64,000 bases of DNA. Source: Eubacterium sp. (GTDB lineage Bacteria; Bacillota; Clostridia; Lachnospirales; Lachnospiraceae). The notes beneath the pieces are model-generated. The model did not search any database and had not been told where the DNA came from. It saw only the letters and a list, made by a program, of their open reading frames with translations. The DNA lies in assembly GCA_017477505.1 (NCBI GenBank), contig JAFUVQ010000015.1, positions 22,192 through 86,191 of the forward strand, in the 5' to 3' direction. The position numbers were made by a program, and so were the translations under genes. Below are positions 24,547 to 33,613 of this stretch, one piece after another (the first letter of the stretch is position 1; each line of letters begins with the position of its first letter).

Positions 24547-25211
24547 ATGTCAAGGTTGGATACATCCAGTTCCCCTGACATCAGCTTAGGTAACAGTGTA
24601 TCTCTCATTTCTGCAAGCGAATCGTTTTCAAGTTGGTTGTTAAGAATTTGCTTGAACATTGGTCCAGCTACAGAATGGAAACGGGATATCTCATCATAAG
24701 CAGGAATTATAAACGGCATAGCCTTAATAATCTTAGAATTAACCGCAGTTGCTATTGAAGAAGTACTTCCCATCGTTTGATAGTTAAAATCCTTCAGATA
24801 GCAATAAAGATATTCATTGATAAATGGCTTATCCGTTTTGAAATGGGCAATAGCCTCATTGGTGGTCATCTCACCATGTGTTATTGCAATTCTACCAACA
24901 GTAAGTTTAAAGCTTAAAAGGACTGTGTTGCTGGGAATGACTTTTATGTTGAACTTATCAACGGCCTCCTGAGTAAGCTGCTCGGAGCTTTTACAGATAT
25001 AAGTTCCACAACTACCCATATCTGAGATGGATACCCAAGTCACATCGGCCGGGTCGGTAGTAAACCATTGATGCTCCTTCCGGGGAGGAGTTTTACCAAT
25101 AGCGATATCAAAGTATTCTTCTGCTCGGCACTCGCGACGTTGATCATTTGTTGTGGAAACGAACATTTCGCGATAAAGAGCTTGAACTTGCTGAAGTAAA
25201 TAATCGTTTAT
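24543..25211 (-). pseudogene. hsdS: Inverted hsdS 3' half cassette (silent)
   Basis: Read on the minus strand from the repeat at 25211, the frame gives INDYLLQQVQALYREMF, a second target-recognition domain (AIGKTPPRKEHQWFTTDPADVTW), and the C-terminal region SLAEMRDTLLPKLMSGELDV to the stop at 24543. This is exactly the second half of a type I specificity subunit, without its own start or ribosome site. The frame stays open upstream into antisense of rhuM, but that part is not credible. After inversion it would follow the 5' half in frame (NDYL-LQQ). TRD2 differs from that of the second hsdS copy. Confidence 0.9.
25197..25211 (-). repeat. Inverted repeat 1-right, cassette 1 boundary
   Basis: TAAATAATCGTTTAT is the exact 15-bp reverse complement of 24523-24537. 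It lies 31 bases before the rhuM start, whose ribosome site AAAGGA stays outside the invertible segment. Confidence 0.9.
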
Positions 25212-25242
25212 GTAAGAATGGATAAATGAAAGGACAGAATAT

Positions 25243-26286
25243 ATGTCTAAAAAGAATAAAAGTGAAATAACTGTTCGCTCGAGCGCGGCTGAGTATTTAA
25301 CATATGTTGCATCAACAGGGGACAATCCACAGAACATAGAGATTCGTTATGAAGATGAAAATATATGGCTGACTCAGAAGGTTATGGCGAAGTTGTATGA
25401 GGTTACGGTTCCCACTGTTAACTATCATATAAATAAGATATTCAAGGATTCAGAACTTCAGAAGGATTCAGTTATTAGAAAATTTCTAATAACTGCCGAT
25501 GATGGTAAACCATATAATACAAATCATTATTCTCTTGAAATGATTATTGCAGTGGGTTTTAAGGTTAACTCTGAAAAAGCGGTACAGTTCAGAAAATGGG
25601 TGAACAACATTGCCAAAGAATATACCATCAAAGGATGGGTTATGGATGTTGAAAGACTCAAAAGAGGTACATACTTAACAGACAAGTATTTTGAAGAACA
25701 ACTCGAGCGAGTCAGAGAAATAAGGATAAGTGAAAGGAAATTTTATCAAAAAGTTACAGATCTTTATGCTACCGCTTTAGATTATGATAAAGATGCCCTT
25801 GCAACAAAAAGGTTTTATTCAACAGTACAAAACAAAATGCATTATGCTGTTCATGGGCATACGGCAGCAGAATTAATTGTTGAACGAGCGGATCATACCA
25901 AGGAACATATGGGATTAACAACATGGGCAGATGCTCCCGACGGTAAGATAAGAAAAAGTGATGTAACCATTGCAAAGAATTACCTTAGTGAGTTCGAGAT
26001 GGGGCAGTTAGAAAGAATGGTCACAGCTTATTTGGATTTTGCGGAATCAATGGCCGAAAGACATATTCCGCTTACGATGAAGGATTGGGAAACCCGTTTA
26101 AATGGTTTTATAGAGATGTTTGAGTATGGTTTATTAAAAGATGCTGGAAAAGTATCTGCTGAAATAGCTAAGCTTCATGCTGAAAGTGAATTTGAGAAAT
26201 ATAGAGTAATCCAGGATGAATTGTTTTTGTCTGATTTCGATAAGTATATGATAGAACTAGAAAACAAAGTTAAAAAGGACGAATAA
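25243..26286 (+). CDS. rhuM: RhuM family protein
   Basis: The 347-residue protein has the RhuM signature: IEIRYEDENIWLTQKVMAKLYEVTVPTVNYHI, a DNA-binding-like N-terminal domain, then HYSLEMIIAVGFKVNSEKAVQFRKWVN and a C-terminal Fic-like/helical region (YAVHGHTAAELIVERADH). RhuM proteins are frequent companions inside type I R-M and defence loci; their activity is not established. The start follows GAAAGGAC. It sits directly after the inverted hsdS cassette, inside the R-M gene set. Confidence 0.85.
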   Translation: MSKKNKSEITVRSSAAEYLTYVASTGDNPQNIEIRYEDENIWLTQKVMAKLYEVTVPTVNYHINKIFKDSELQKDSVIRKFLITADDGKPYNTNHYSLEMIIAVGFKVNSEKAVQFRKWVNNIAKEYTIKGWVMDVERLKRGTYLTDKYFEEQLERVREIRISERKFYQKVTDLYATALDYDKDALATKRFYSTVQNKMHYAVHGHTAAELIVERADHTKEHMGLTTWADAPDGKIRKSDVTIAKNYLSEFEMGQLERMVTAYLDFAESMAERHIPLTMKDWETRLNGFIEMFEYGLLKDAGKVSAEIAKLHAESEFEKYRVIQDELFLSDFDKYMIELENKVKKDE

Positions 26287-26383
26287 GCACAATTATATCA
26301 CAATAATAACTCTATGGACGGCGGAGAAAATACTAGTGGACAGCCGTCTGTGTCGTTCTCTGGAAAAAGGAAGGAGAATTGAC

Positions 26384-27370
26384 ATGAAAGAAGAATTGAT
26401 AAATGATATTTTGCAACGTATGTTATCGAGTCTCGATAATATGCAAATGAGGCATCTGGAGCAAGTGCTTAAACAATCATTTCTTTATTATGATGTAATT
26501 GATACAGAGAAGAATATAGAAAAAGATGATACTGACGATATTGTAGAAAGGTTTATATCTGCTAAGAGGATAGAAGGTTGTTCAGAGAAAACATTGAAAT
26601 ATTATCAAACTACAATTGATGCGATGGTAGTAGCTGTTAATAAGAATGTCCAGCGGATTCAAACAGAAGATTTACGTTTATATCTAACCCAATATCAAGA
26701 AAAACATAAGTCGAGTCGAGTGACAATCGATAACATTAGAAGAATTCTATCAAGTTTCTTTTCATGGATGGAGGATGAAGATTATATTATTAAAAGTCCA
26801 GTAAGACGCATACATAAGATAAAAACTGCCAGTAGTATAAAAGAAACATATTCTGATGAAGAGTTAGAAAAAATGAGAGATAATTGTGAGGAATTACGTG
26901 ATCTGGCGATTATAGATATGCTTGCATCGACAGGGATGCGTGTTGGTGAAATGGTATTGCTTAATCGTGATGATATTAACTTTGCAGAACGTGAATGTGT
27001 AGTATTTGGTAAGGGCGATAAAGAACGGATAGTATATTTTGATGCAAGGACAAAATTGCATCTTCAGGAATATATAGATAGTCGGACGGATGATAATCCC
27101 GCATTGTTCGTAACACTTAGAGCTCCATATAAGCGTATACAAATAGGTGGCATTGAACATCGGTTACGAGAGATGGGAAAGCAGTTAAATATACAAAAAG
27201 TCCATCCGCATAAATTCAGACGGACGCTTGCAACAATGGCTATTGATAAAGGGATGCCTATAGAACAGTTACAGAGGCTCTTAGGACATCAGCGGATAGA
27301 TACTACATTACAGTATGCAATGGTTAAACAAAGTAATGTAAAAATAGCACATAAGAAATACATTGGATGA
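26384..27370 (+). CDS. Tyrosine site-specific recombinase, candidate hsdS invertase
   Basis: The 328-residue integrase has a SAM-like core-binding domain (FISAKRIEGCSEKTLKYYQ, about 50-140) and a catalytic domain. Visible catalytic residues are Arg in STGMRVGEM (about 185), HPHKFRR (His/Arg, about 275), His in LLGHQRIDTT (about 302) and Tyr in LQYAMV (about 311). ATG 26384 follows GAAGGAGAAT; an in-frame GTG 16 codons earlier lacks a ribosome site. It lies between two hsdS copies and 12 bases from the second, the position seen for recombinases that invert hsdS in phase-variable type I systems. No prophage genes are nearby. Confidence 0.9.
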   Translation: MKEELINDILQRMLSSLDNMQMRHLEQVLKQSFLYYDVIDTEKNIEKDDTDDIVERFISAKRIEGCSEKTLKYYQTTIDAMVVAVNKNVQRIQTEDLRLYLTQYQEKHKSSRVTIDNIRRILSSFFSWMEDEDYIIKSPVRRIHKIKTASSIKETYSDEELEKMRDNCEELRDLAIIDMLASTGMRVGEMVLLNRDDINFAERECVVFGKGDKERIVYFDARTKLHLQEYIDSRTDDNPALFVTLRAPYKRIQIGGIEHRLREMGKQLNIQKVHPHKFRRTLATMAIDKGMPIEQLQRLLGHQRIDTTLQYAMVKQSNVKIAHKKYIG

Positions 27371-27382
27371 AAGGATGATTAT

Positions 27383-28534
27383 ATGAAACAAGTTGAATAT
27401 CAATTTGATGAGGTGGTAACACTCTTTGATAAGCAAAGGGTTCCTTTGTCATCAATGGAACGATCAAAGAGACAAGGTTCATATAGATATTATGGTGCAC
27501 AGGGAATCATAGATTATATTGACGATTATATTTTTGATGGAGAGTATATTCTACTTGCGGAGGACGGTGAAAACCTTAAATCGAATAAGCAAGACTTAGC
27601 ACAGTTGGTAGATGGGAAATTTTGGGTAAATAATCATGCACATATTTTGCGAACAAAAGAAGTATGTCGACTGCGTTATTTCTACTTTTGGATTAATAGC
27701 AAAAATTTGACGGAGTATGTGACTGGATCGGCGCAACCAAAACTGAGTCAGGGAAGCCTCAAAAAGATGATTATTCCACTTCCGACATTAGAAATACAGG
27801 ATAAGATTCTAAGTATTATAACACCGATAGATGAAAAGATAAAGGAGAATGCTAGGGTAAACGATAATTTAACTCAACAAGCTCGTTCGTTGTATCAGGC
27901 TTGGTTTGTTGATTATGAGCCGTTTGGTGGCTCTGCTCCTTCCGATTGGTCAAATGTATCTCTAGGGCAGGTGGCCATAATGAAGACTGATAGCTGGTCT
28001 CCAGTCAAAAATCCGGATGATGTGGTAGAGCACTATAGTATCCCGGCATATGATGAGCAGTATTATCCAGTATTTGAAAGTGCCACGGATATCAAAAGCA
28101 ATAAATACATTCTTACACCGGACTCAGTAATGATATCCAAGCTGAATCCTGATACAAAGAGAATATGGCGGCCTATTTGTCTATCAGCAAATTCGGTATG
28201 CTCCACGGAGTTTATTGTCTATGAAGCAAGAAAGAACGACCAAAAGGATTTTATTTATTCGATTCTTGATAGCGTTCCTTTCTTTAACTATTTATGTGCT
28301 CACACCACAGGTTCAACGAACAGTCGCCAAAGAGCAACACCGAAAGCTACATTGGATTTTAGTTTTCAGTTGCCACCTGATAACGTAATTAAGGACTTTT
28401 GTCAGCTCGTAACTCCGATGTATGATCTGATAGCGTCCAACATTGTTGAAAACCAGTCATTAGCGCAAACAAGAGATAGTTTACTTCCACGCTTAATGAC
28501 AGGTGAACTGGATGTTTCCAACCTCGACCTCTAA
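27383..28534 (+). CDS. hsdS: Type I specificity subunit, intact copy with invertible 3' half
   Basis: The 383-residue protein has two target-recognition domains, at about 1-140 and 190-340, each followed by a conserved helical region: LSIITPIDEKIKENARVNDNL in the middle and SLAQTRDSLLPRLMTGELDV at the end. It would choose a bipartite DNA site and hold two HsdM subunits. The start follows AAAGGATG. Inverted repeats at 27859-27871 and 28540-28552 bracket its second half. Flipping that segment would replace it with Leu-Ala-Ala-stop, the ending now seen in the first copy. In this orientation it is the functional specificity gene of the locus. Confidence 0.92.
   Translation: MKQVEYQFDEVVTLFDKQRVPLSSMERSKRQGSYRYYGAQGIIDYIDDYIFDGEYILLAEDGENLKSNKQDLAQLVDGKFWVNNHAHILRTKEVCRLRYFYFWINSKNLTEYVTGSAQPKLSQGSLKKMIIPLPTLEIQDKILSIITPIDEKIKENARVNDNLTQQARSLYQAWFVDYEPFGGSAPSDWSNVSLGQVAIMKTDSWSPVKNPDDVVEHYSIPAYDEQYYPVFESATDIKSNKYILTPDSVMISKLNPDTKRIWRPICLSANSVCSTEFIVYEARKNDQKDFIYSILDSVPFFNYLCAHTTGSTNSRQRATPKATLDFSFQLPPDNVIKDFCQLVTPMYDLIASNIVENQSLAQTRDSLLPRLMTGELDVSNLDL
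27859..27871 (+). repeat. Inverted repeat 2-left, cassette 2 boundary
   Basis: AAACGATAATTTA encodes part of VNDNL in the central conserved region. The exact reverse complement is at 28540-28552, just after the stop codon. It differs at one base from the matching segment of repeat 1. Confidence 0.88.
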
Positions 28535-28539
28535 GCCGC

Positions 28540-28552
28540 TAAATTATCGTTT
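28540..28552 (-). repeat. Inverted repeat 2-right, cassette 2 boundary
   Basis: TAAATTATCGTTT lies five bases after the hsdS stop and just before the GGAGAG ribosome site of the next gene. On the reverse strand it continues AGCGGCTTAG, which would supply the alternative stop after inversion. Confidence 0.88.
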
Positions 28553-28567
28553 TGGAGAGAATGAAAT

Positions 28568-29182
28568 ATGGATAAAAAAGAACAGCTAATATCTTTGCAT
28601 TATAAGAGCATTATAGAAAATGTGTCTTTTGACGAATACGATATATTAGGCTTTTTGATTTTTTCAAGAAATACGATTAGAACTTATGGTTTATATTATT
28701 TGTTGGAGTTTGCTGATTTAATAGCTCATAGAGGTAGAGATCGTGGTGCAATAATGGATTCTATAAAAGGCGCACATGATAATTCTTATGAGACTCAAGA
28801 AGGAACAAAAAAGCTTAAAGGATATAACGGGATAACAAAAGATTGTTTAGAAATAGAATTAAGAAAGCTTTGTAAAATATTAGGGATAAAAACCTCTGAT
28901 GAATCTATATATGATATCATTCTTTGCATTTATTCATTAGCGCAGTTTTCAGAATATAAGAAGGAGCAAGTGAATGGTAAAGTATTGCTCGTTCAAACAA
29001 AGAATGGTTTGGGACTAACTACTGCAGAGGATTACCCGAGTGCCCCGTTTGTATGTTTTTCTATTCTGGACAATTGTAAGTTTAATATTGAATATAGTGG
29101 TGGATATATAGATAAGCCGGTTGAAGCAGTAAGAGTCGATGGGCGACTTAGACTTAAAAACGAAGATGGATTTGTTATTTGA
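28568..29182 (+). CDS. Unknown protein encoded between hsdS and hsdR
   Basis: The 204-residue soluble protein starts MDKKEQLISLHYKSIIENVSF and contains the striking segment LLEFADLIAHRGRDRGAIMDSI, then a C-terminal beta-rich part (NIEYSGGYIDKPVEAVRVDG). It has no transmembrane helix and no family that I recognise. A GGAGAG ribosome site precedes it, and hsdR starts 15 bases after its stop, so it is inside the R-M operon. It could be an accessory defence factor or a regulator of restriction. Confidence 0.65.
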   Translation: MDKKEQLISLHYKSIIENVSFDEYDILGFLIFSRNTIRTYGLYYLLEFADLIAHRGRDRGAIMDSIKGAHDNSYETQEGTKKLKGYNGITKDCLEIELRKLCKILGIKTSDESIYDIILCIYSLAQFSEYKKEQVNGKVLLVQTKNGLGLTTAEDYPSAPFVCFSILDNCKFNIEYSGGYIDKPVEAVRVDGRLRLKNEDGFVI

Positions 29183-29196
29183 AAAGAGGTGAAAAA

Positions 29197-32100
29197 ATGT
29201 CTGATTTCTACACCGAAGCAAATTATGAGAATTCTCTCATAGAATTATTTCAAAATATGGGATACCAATATGCATATGGACCTGATATTGAAAGGGATTA
29301 TAAGAGTCCTTTATATGATGATGTCCTTTTAGACTCATTATATAGACTGAATCCATCATTACCTGATTCGGCTATTCAGGATGCCCTGTATAAACTGAAG
29401 AACTTTGAAAATGGAACACTTGTGCAGAAGAATACAGTCTTCATGAATTATCTACAGAATGGTATAGAAGTAAGTTTCCATGATAAAGGAGAGACTAAGT
29501 CTGATATTGTTTATATTGTAGATTACGAAAATGTAGATAATAACAGTTTTATAGTGGCTAATCAGTGGACATTTATAGAGAATAGTAATAAGCGTCCGGA
29601 TGTACTTCTATTCTTAAATGGAATTCCGGTTGTCCTTATTGAACTTAAATCCCCTTCGAGAGAAGAGACAGATGCGTCGGAAGCATATCTGCAGATAAGA
29701 AATTATATGCAGGAGATACCTTCGATGTTTAACTATAATGCTATCTGCGTTATGAGTGATATGTCTATATCTAAGGCAGGAACTATCACTTCAGGTGAAG
29801 ATAGATATATGGAATGGAAAACAAAGGATGGTAATTATGAGAATACTCAGTATGCTCAGTTTGATACATTCTTTGAGGGGATATTTGAGAAGGGACGTTT
29901 TTTAGATATCCTGAAGAACTTCATTTGTTTCAATGTAGAAGGAATAAATTCATATAAGATATTAGCTGGATATCACCAGTATTTTGCGGTTCGTAAGGCT
30001 ATTGAAAGTACTAAAAAGGCAGCTGCTGAGGATGGCGATGGAAAAGGTGGTGTATTCTGGCATACTCAGGGCTCAGGAAAATCTCTATCGATGGTGTTTT
30101 ATGCTCATCTGCTTCAGCAGGCACTTAATAGTCCGACTATAGTTGTTATTACAGATAGAAATGATCTTGACGATCAGCTGTTCTCTCAGTTTGCAAGATG
30201 TAGTGACTTCTTGCGACAAAAGCCGGAACACGCTAACAGCAGAGAACATTTAATGACATGGCTAAATTCCAAGAAGGCTAATGGAATTATATTTACAACA
30301 ATGCAGAAGTTTGAGGAGTCATCCACAGCTCTTTCGGATAGGAAGAATATTATTGTTATGGCAGATGAAGCCCATCGGAGTCAGTATGGTCTTACTGAAA
30401 AAATTAAGATGGTTACTAATGAAGATGGTGAGCAGGAAGCTAAACGTGTAGTTGGTACAGCTCGTATAATCCGTGACTGTCTTCCAAATGCCACATTTAT
30501 CGGATTTACAGGAACTCCTGTTTCCTCAGCGGATCACAATACCAGAGCTGTGTTCGGAGATTACATAGATGTTTATGATATGACTCAGGCTGTAGAAGAT
30601 GGTGCTACAAGACCTGTTTATTATGAAAGCCGTGTAGTAAAACTTAATCTTGATGAGAATACGATAAAGCTTATTGATCAGGAATATGACATGATCGAAG
30701 CAACTGATCAAGCTGATGAAGCTGTTATACAGAAGAGTAAGCAGACTCTTGGAAAGATGGAAGCTATCTTAGGAAATCCTCAGACTATTAATTCTCTTGT
30801 AAATGATATTTTGGATCACTATGAGAATTATCGTGCTAATCTGCTTACTGGAAAGGCTATGATAGTTGCATATTCCAGAGGGATAGCTCTTGATATATAT
30901 AATAAGATTCTTGAACTTAGACCGGGTTGGAAAGAGAAGGTTGCTTTAGTTATGACTGAAAGCAACAAAGATCCGGAAGAGTGGAGAAAGATTATAGGAA
31001 ATAAGACACATAGGAATGAACTCGCAAAACAGTTTAAGGATAACAACAGTCCGCTTAAGATAGCTATAGTTGTTGATATGTGGCTTACCGGATTTGATGT
31101 TCCATCACTTGCTACTATGTATGTATATAAGCCTATGTCCGGTCATAATCTTATGCAGGCTATAGCAAGAGTAAACCGTGTATTTAAGGATAAAGAAGGT
31201 GGTCTGGTTATTGATTATGTTGGTATCGCCAGAGCACTTAAGCAGGCTATGAATGACTATACGTCTCGTGATCAGAAGAATTACGGTGACACAGATGTTG
31301 CTAAGGTGGCTTATCCTAAGTTCCAGGAAAAACTTGAAGTTTGTCGTGATCTCCTGCACGAGTACAGTTACGAAGAATTCATGAATGGCTCTGATCTGGA
31401 CAGAGCAAAAGTTATTACCGGGGCGGTGAACTATGTTGCAGCACCTGATAAAGAGGATATTCTTAAATCATTTATAAAAGAGGCTTACCTTCTTCATCAG
31501 GCATTATCACTTTGTTCATCACTTACATCAGAATCTGAAAGACTTGAAGCTGCTTTTTTTGAGGCGGTTCGAGTTATGGCTAATCGTATTCTTATTGATG
31601 GCGGAAAGAGTAAGCTGTCACTTAAAGAACTTAATAGCCAGATAAATGAGCTTCTAAAACAGAGTATTAAGAGTGATGGAGTAATTAATCTGTTTGAATC
31701 AAAGGAAACTTTTTCATTATTTGATCCAAAGTTCCTTGAAGAAATATCCAGGATGAAGCAGAAAAACCTTGCTGTAGAACTCCTAAAGAAACTTATAGCG
31801 GAGCAGATCGCTATTTATCGAAGATCAAATGTTGTAAAATCTGAAAAATTCAGTGAGATCATACAGCGCGTTATGAATCAATATCTAAATGGCCTTCTGA
31901 CTAACCAGCAGGTTATTGATGAACTCATGAAACTTGCACAGGAGATTCAGGAGAGTAAGCAAGCTGGAAATGATATGGGACTCACAGATGAGGAACTGGC
32001 ATTCTACGATGCACTTACCAAACCGGAGGCAATAAAAGATTTTTATGAGAATGAGGAGCTGGTAGCTCTTACAAAGGAGCTTACAGAAACCCTTAGAAAG

Positions 32101-32406
32101 AATAAAACTATTGATTGGCAAAAACGTGAAACAGCAAGGGCAAAGATGCGTATGCTGATCAAAAAATTACTAAAGAAGTATAAATATCCTCCTGAGGGGA
32201 TGGAGGATGCTCTTGAAACAGTTATGGTACAGTGTGAACTCTGGACTGATAACAATGATATGGGGGATCAGGTTTCAGAGTATGCTACTTCTTATTCAGA
32301 AGTATTTACGAAAAAGGAGACGGCATTTAACTATGGACAGAATAATAGTCCGGAATTGATGGTGGCAGAGCCCAGTGCTTACGGACACAAACATCCAAAT
32401 GAATAA
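29197..32406 (+). CDS. hsdR: Type I restriction endonuclease/translocase subunit
   Basis: The 1069-residue protein has an N-terminal PD-(D/E)XK nuclease with PDVLLFLNGIPVVLIELKSP (about 134-153). It is followed by an SF2 translocase with Walker A HTQGSGKSLSM (about 288), DEAHRSQYG (about 390), FIGFTGTP (about 433) and motif VI near NLMQAIARVNRVF. HsdR binds the HsdM2S complex, translocates DNA and cleaves at a distance. ATG 29197 follows AAAGAGGTG. All catalytic motifs are present, so restriction is predicted to be active when HsdS is. Confidence 0.95.
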   Translation: MSDFYTEANYENSLIELFQNMGYQYAYGPDIERDYKSPLYDDVLLDSLYRLNPSLPDSAIQDALYKLKNFENGTLVQKNTVFMNYLQNGIEVSFHDKGETKSDIVYIVDYENVDNNSFIVANQWTFIENSNKRPDVLLFLNGIPVVLIELKSPSREETDASEAYLQIRNYMQEIPSMFNYNAICVMSDMSISKAGTITSGEDRYMEWKTKDGNYENTQYAQFDTFFEGIFEKGRFLDILKNFICFNVEGINSYKILAGYHQYFAVRKAIESTKKAAAEDGDGKGGVFWHTQGSGKSLSMVFYAHLLQQALNSPTIVVITDRNDLDDQLFSQFARCSDFLRQKPEHANSREHLMTWLNSKKANGIIFTTMQKFEESSTALSDRKNIIVMADEAHRSQYGLTEKIKMVTNEDGEQEAKRVVGTARIIRDCLPNATFIGFTGTPVSSADHNTRAVFGDYIDVYDMTQAVEDGATRPVYYESRVVKLNLDENTIKLIDQEYDMIEATDQADEAVIQKSKQTLGKMEAILGNPQTINSLVNDILDHYENYRANLLTGKAMIVAYSRGIALDIYNKILELRPGWKEKVALVMTESNKDPEEWRKIIGNKTHRNELAKQFKDNNSPLKIAIVVDMWLTGFDVPSLATMYVYKPMSGHNLMQAIARVNRVFKDKEGGLVIDYVGIARALKQAMNDYTSRDQKNYGDTDVAKVAYPKFQEKLEVCRDLLHEYSYEEFMNGSDLDRAKVITGAVNYVAAPDKEDILKSFIKEAYLLHQALSLCSSLTSESERLEAAFFEAVRVMANRILIDGGKSKLSLKELNSQINELLKQSIKSDGVINLFESKETFSLFDPKFLEEISRMKQKNLAVELLKKLIAEQIAIYRRSNVVKSEKFSEIIQRVMNQYLNGLLTNQQVIDELMKLAQEIQESKQAGNDMGLTDEELAFYDALTKPEAIKDFYENEELVALTKELTETLRKNKTIDWQKRETARAKMRMLIKKLLKKYKYPPEGMEDALETVMVQCELWTDNNDMGDQVSEYATSYSEVFTKKETAFNYGQNNSPELMVAEPSAYGHKHPNE

Positions 32407-32431
32407 TTACTTAGAAAGAAGAGAGGGAAAA

Positions 32432-33613
32432 ATGAAACTTGACGAGAGACTATTTTTGCACGATTCTGATCGCGCGGCGCTTGATGCACTGAAGGCAATA
32501 CCGGGGTTTCATCAGTTGATGAAAGCATTTATGAAGGTGTGGAGTGAACAGCAGTTTAAACTGATCAACATGTCTACAAATCTACGACTGGGCGAGGATC
32601 AGATGCCGGAAATCTATCATCTGCTTCCACCGATCTGTGAGAAATTGGGGATAGAGGAACCTGAGTTATATGTTGAACTCGATGTAAGACCCAATGCATA
32701 TACTTACGGTGACACGAAGCCTTTCATAGTTCTTACTTCAGGGCTGTTTGAAACCATCCCGGCAGAATTGATTCCAACGGTAATTGCTCATGAATGTGGT
32801 CATATTGCATGTCATCATACTCTTTATACTACTATGGGACGTCTTATACTAACGGGAGCATCTCAGTTTGTGTCAGGAATTGGGAGCCTTGCGCTATATA
32901 CGATACAGATTGCATTTGCATATTGGATGAGATGCAGTGAATATTCTGCTGACAGAGCAGCAATTCTATGCGATGGTTCTGCAGACAAAATAATGAATAT
33001 GTGCATGAGATTTGCAGGCTTCGATAAGGATATTACCGAGGATGCAAATTTTGACAGCTTCATGAAACAGGCTGAAGAGTACCGGGCGATGGTCAATGAC
33101 TCAAAATGGAATAAAACCCTTGAATTTATACTTGTAAAAGATAGAGATCATCCGTTTAACGCAGTTAGAGCTTACGAAGCACGTGAATGGGCAAATACGG
33201 AGCAGTTCCGAAGCATTTTTGCCTATATGTCAGGGGAAGGGGAAATGCCGAAGATTACAAAAGGACCGGATGAACCCGCATCACAGGATATTCCGGCAGA
33301 CCCAAGTGAGCCGTCAGGAGAAATTGTATCTGACAATGTATCAGATACATCGGATGAATTGTATCCATCTACGCAGATATCTATTTTCGATGGATACAAA
33401 TATTTCATCGGGAAAGATACAGAAGTGGTGAAGAAGGTCCTTTCGGATCTTGGATTCACGAATATCACTGTTATGGAATATCCAATATCAAGATTTAATC
33501 TTCTTACCAAACCGAATACTGTCGCGAAAATATCAATCGCGGATAATGAAGAGTTTACTGCAGGAACAGTATTTGAATTTAATGCAAGGATAGTGCTTTA
33601 TAGTTATAAATAA
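32432..33613 (+). CDS. M48-family zinc metallopeptidase
   Basis: The 393-residue protein carries the zinc motif HECGH (about residue 119) in PTVIAHECGHIACHHTL, with the downstream ECGS-like helix CSEYSADRAAILC supplying the third ligand. A hydrophobic stretch between them resembles the membrane hairpin of HtpX-like proteases. The C-terminus has a Pro/Ser/Asp-rich linker and a small beta-rich domain (IFDGYKYFIGKDTEVVKK). The start ATG follows AGAGAGGG and lies 25 bases after hsdR, so it may be part of the operon. Its target is unknown. Confidence 0.82.
   Translation: MKLDERLFLHDSDRAALDALKAIPGFHQLMKAFMKVWSEQQFKLINMSTNLRLGEDQMPEIYHLLPPICEKLGIEEPELYVELDVRPNAYTYGDTKPFIVLTSGLFETIPAELIPTVIAHECGHIACHHTLYTTMGRLILTGASQFVSGIGSLALYTIQIAFAYWMRCSEYSADRAAILCDGSADKIMNMCMRFAGFDKDITEDANFDSFMKQAEEYRAMVNDSKWNKTLEFILVKDRDHPFNAVRAYEAREWANTEQFRSIFAYMSGEGEMPKITKGPDEPASQDIPADPSEPSGEIVSDNVSDTSDELYPSTQISIFDGYKYFIGKDTEVVKKVLSDLGFTNITVMEYPISRFNLLTKPNTVAKISIADNEEFTAGTVFEFNARIVLYSYK

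Noticed and set aside
25212-25337. Minus-strand extension of the inverted hsdS half as a real gene start
   Set aside because: The extra N-terminal residues are antisense to the rhuM start, there is no ribosome site, and HsdS homology begins at the inverted repeat.
26384-27370. Integrase as sign of a prophage or integrative element
   Set aside because: No phage structural, excisionase or conjugation genes are in the window, and it is interlocked with hsdS genes.
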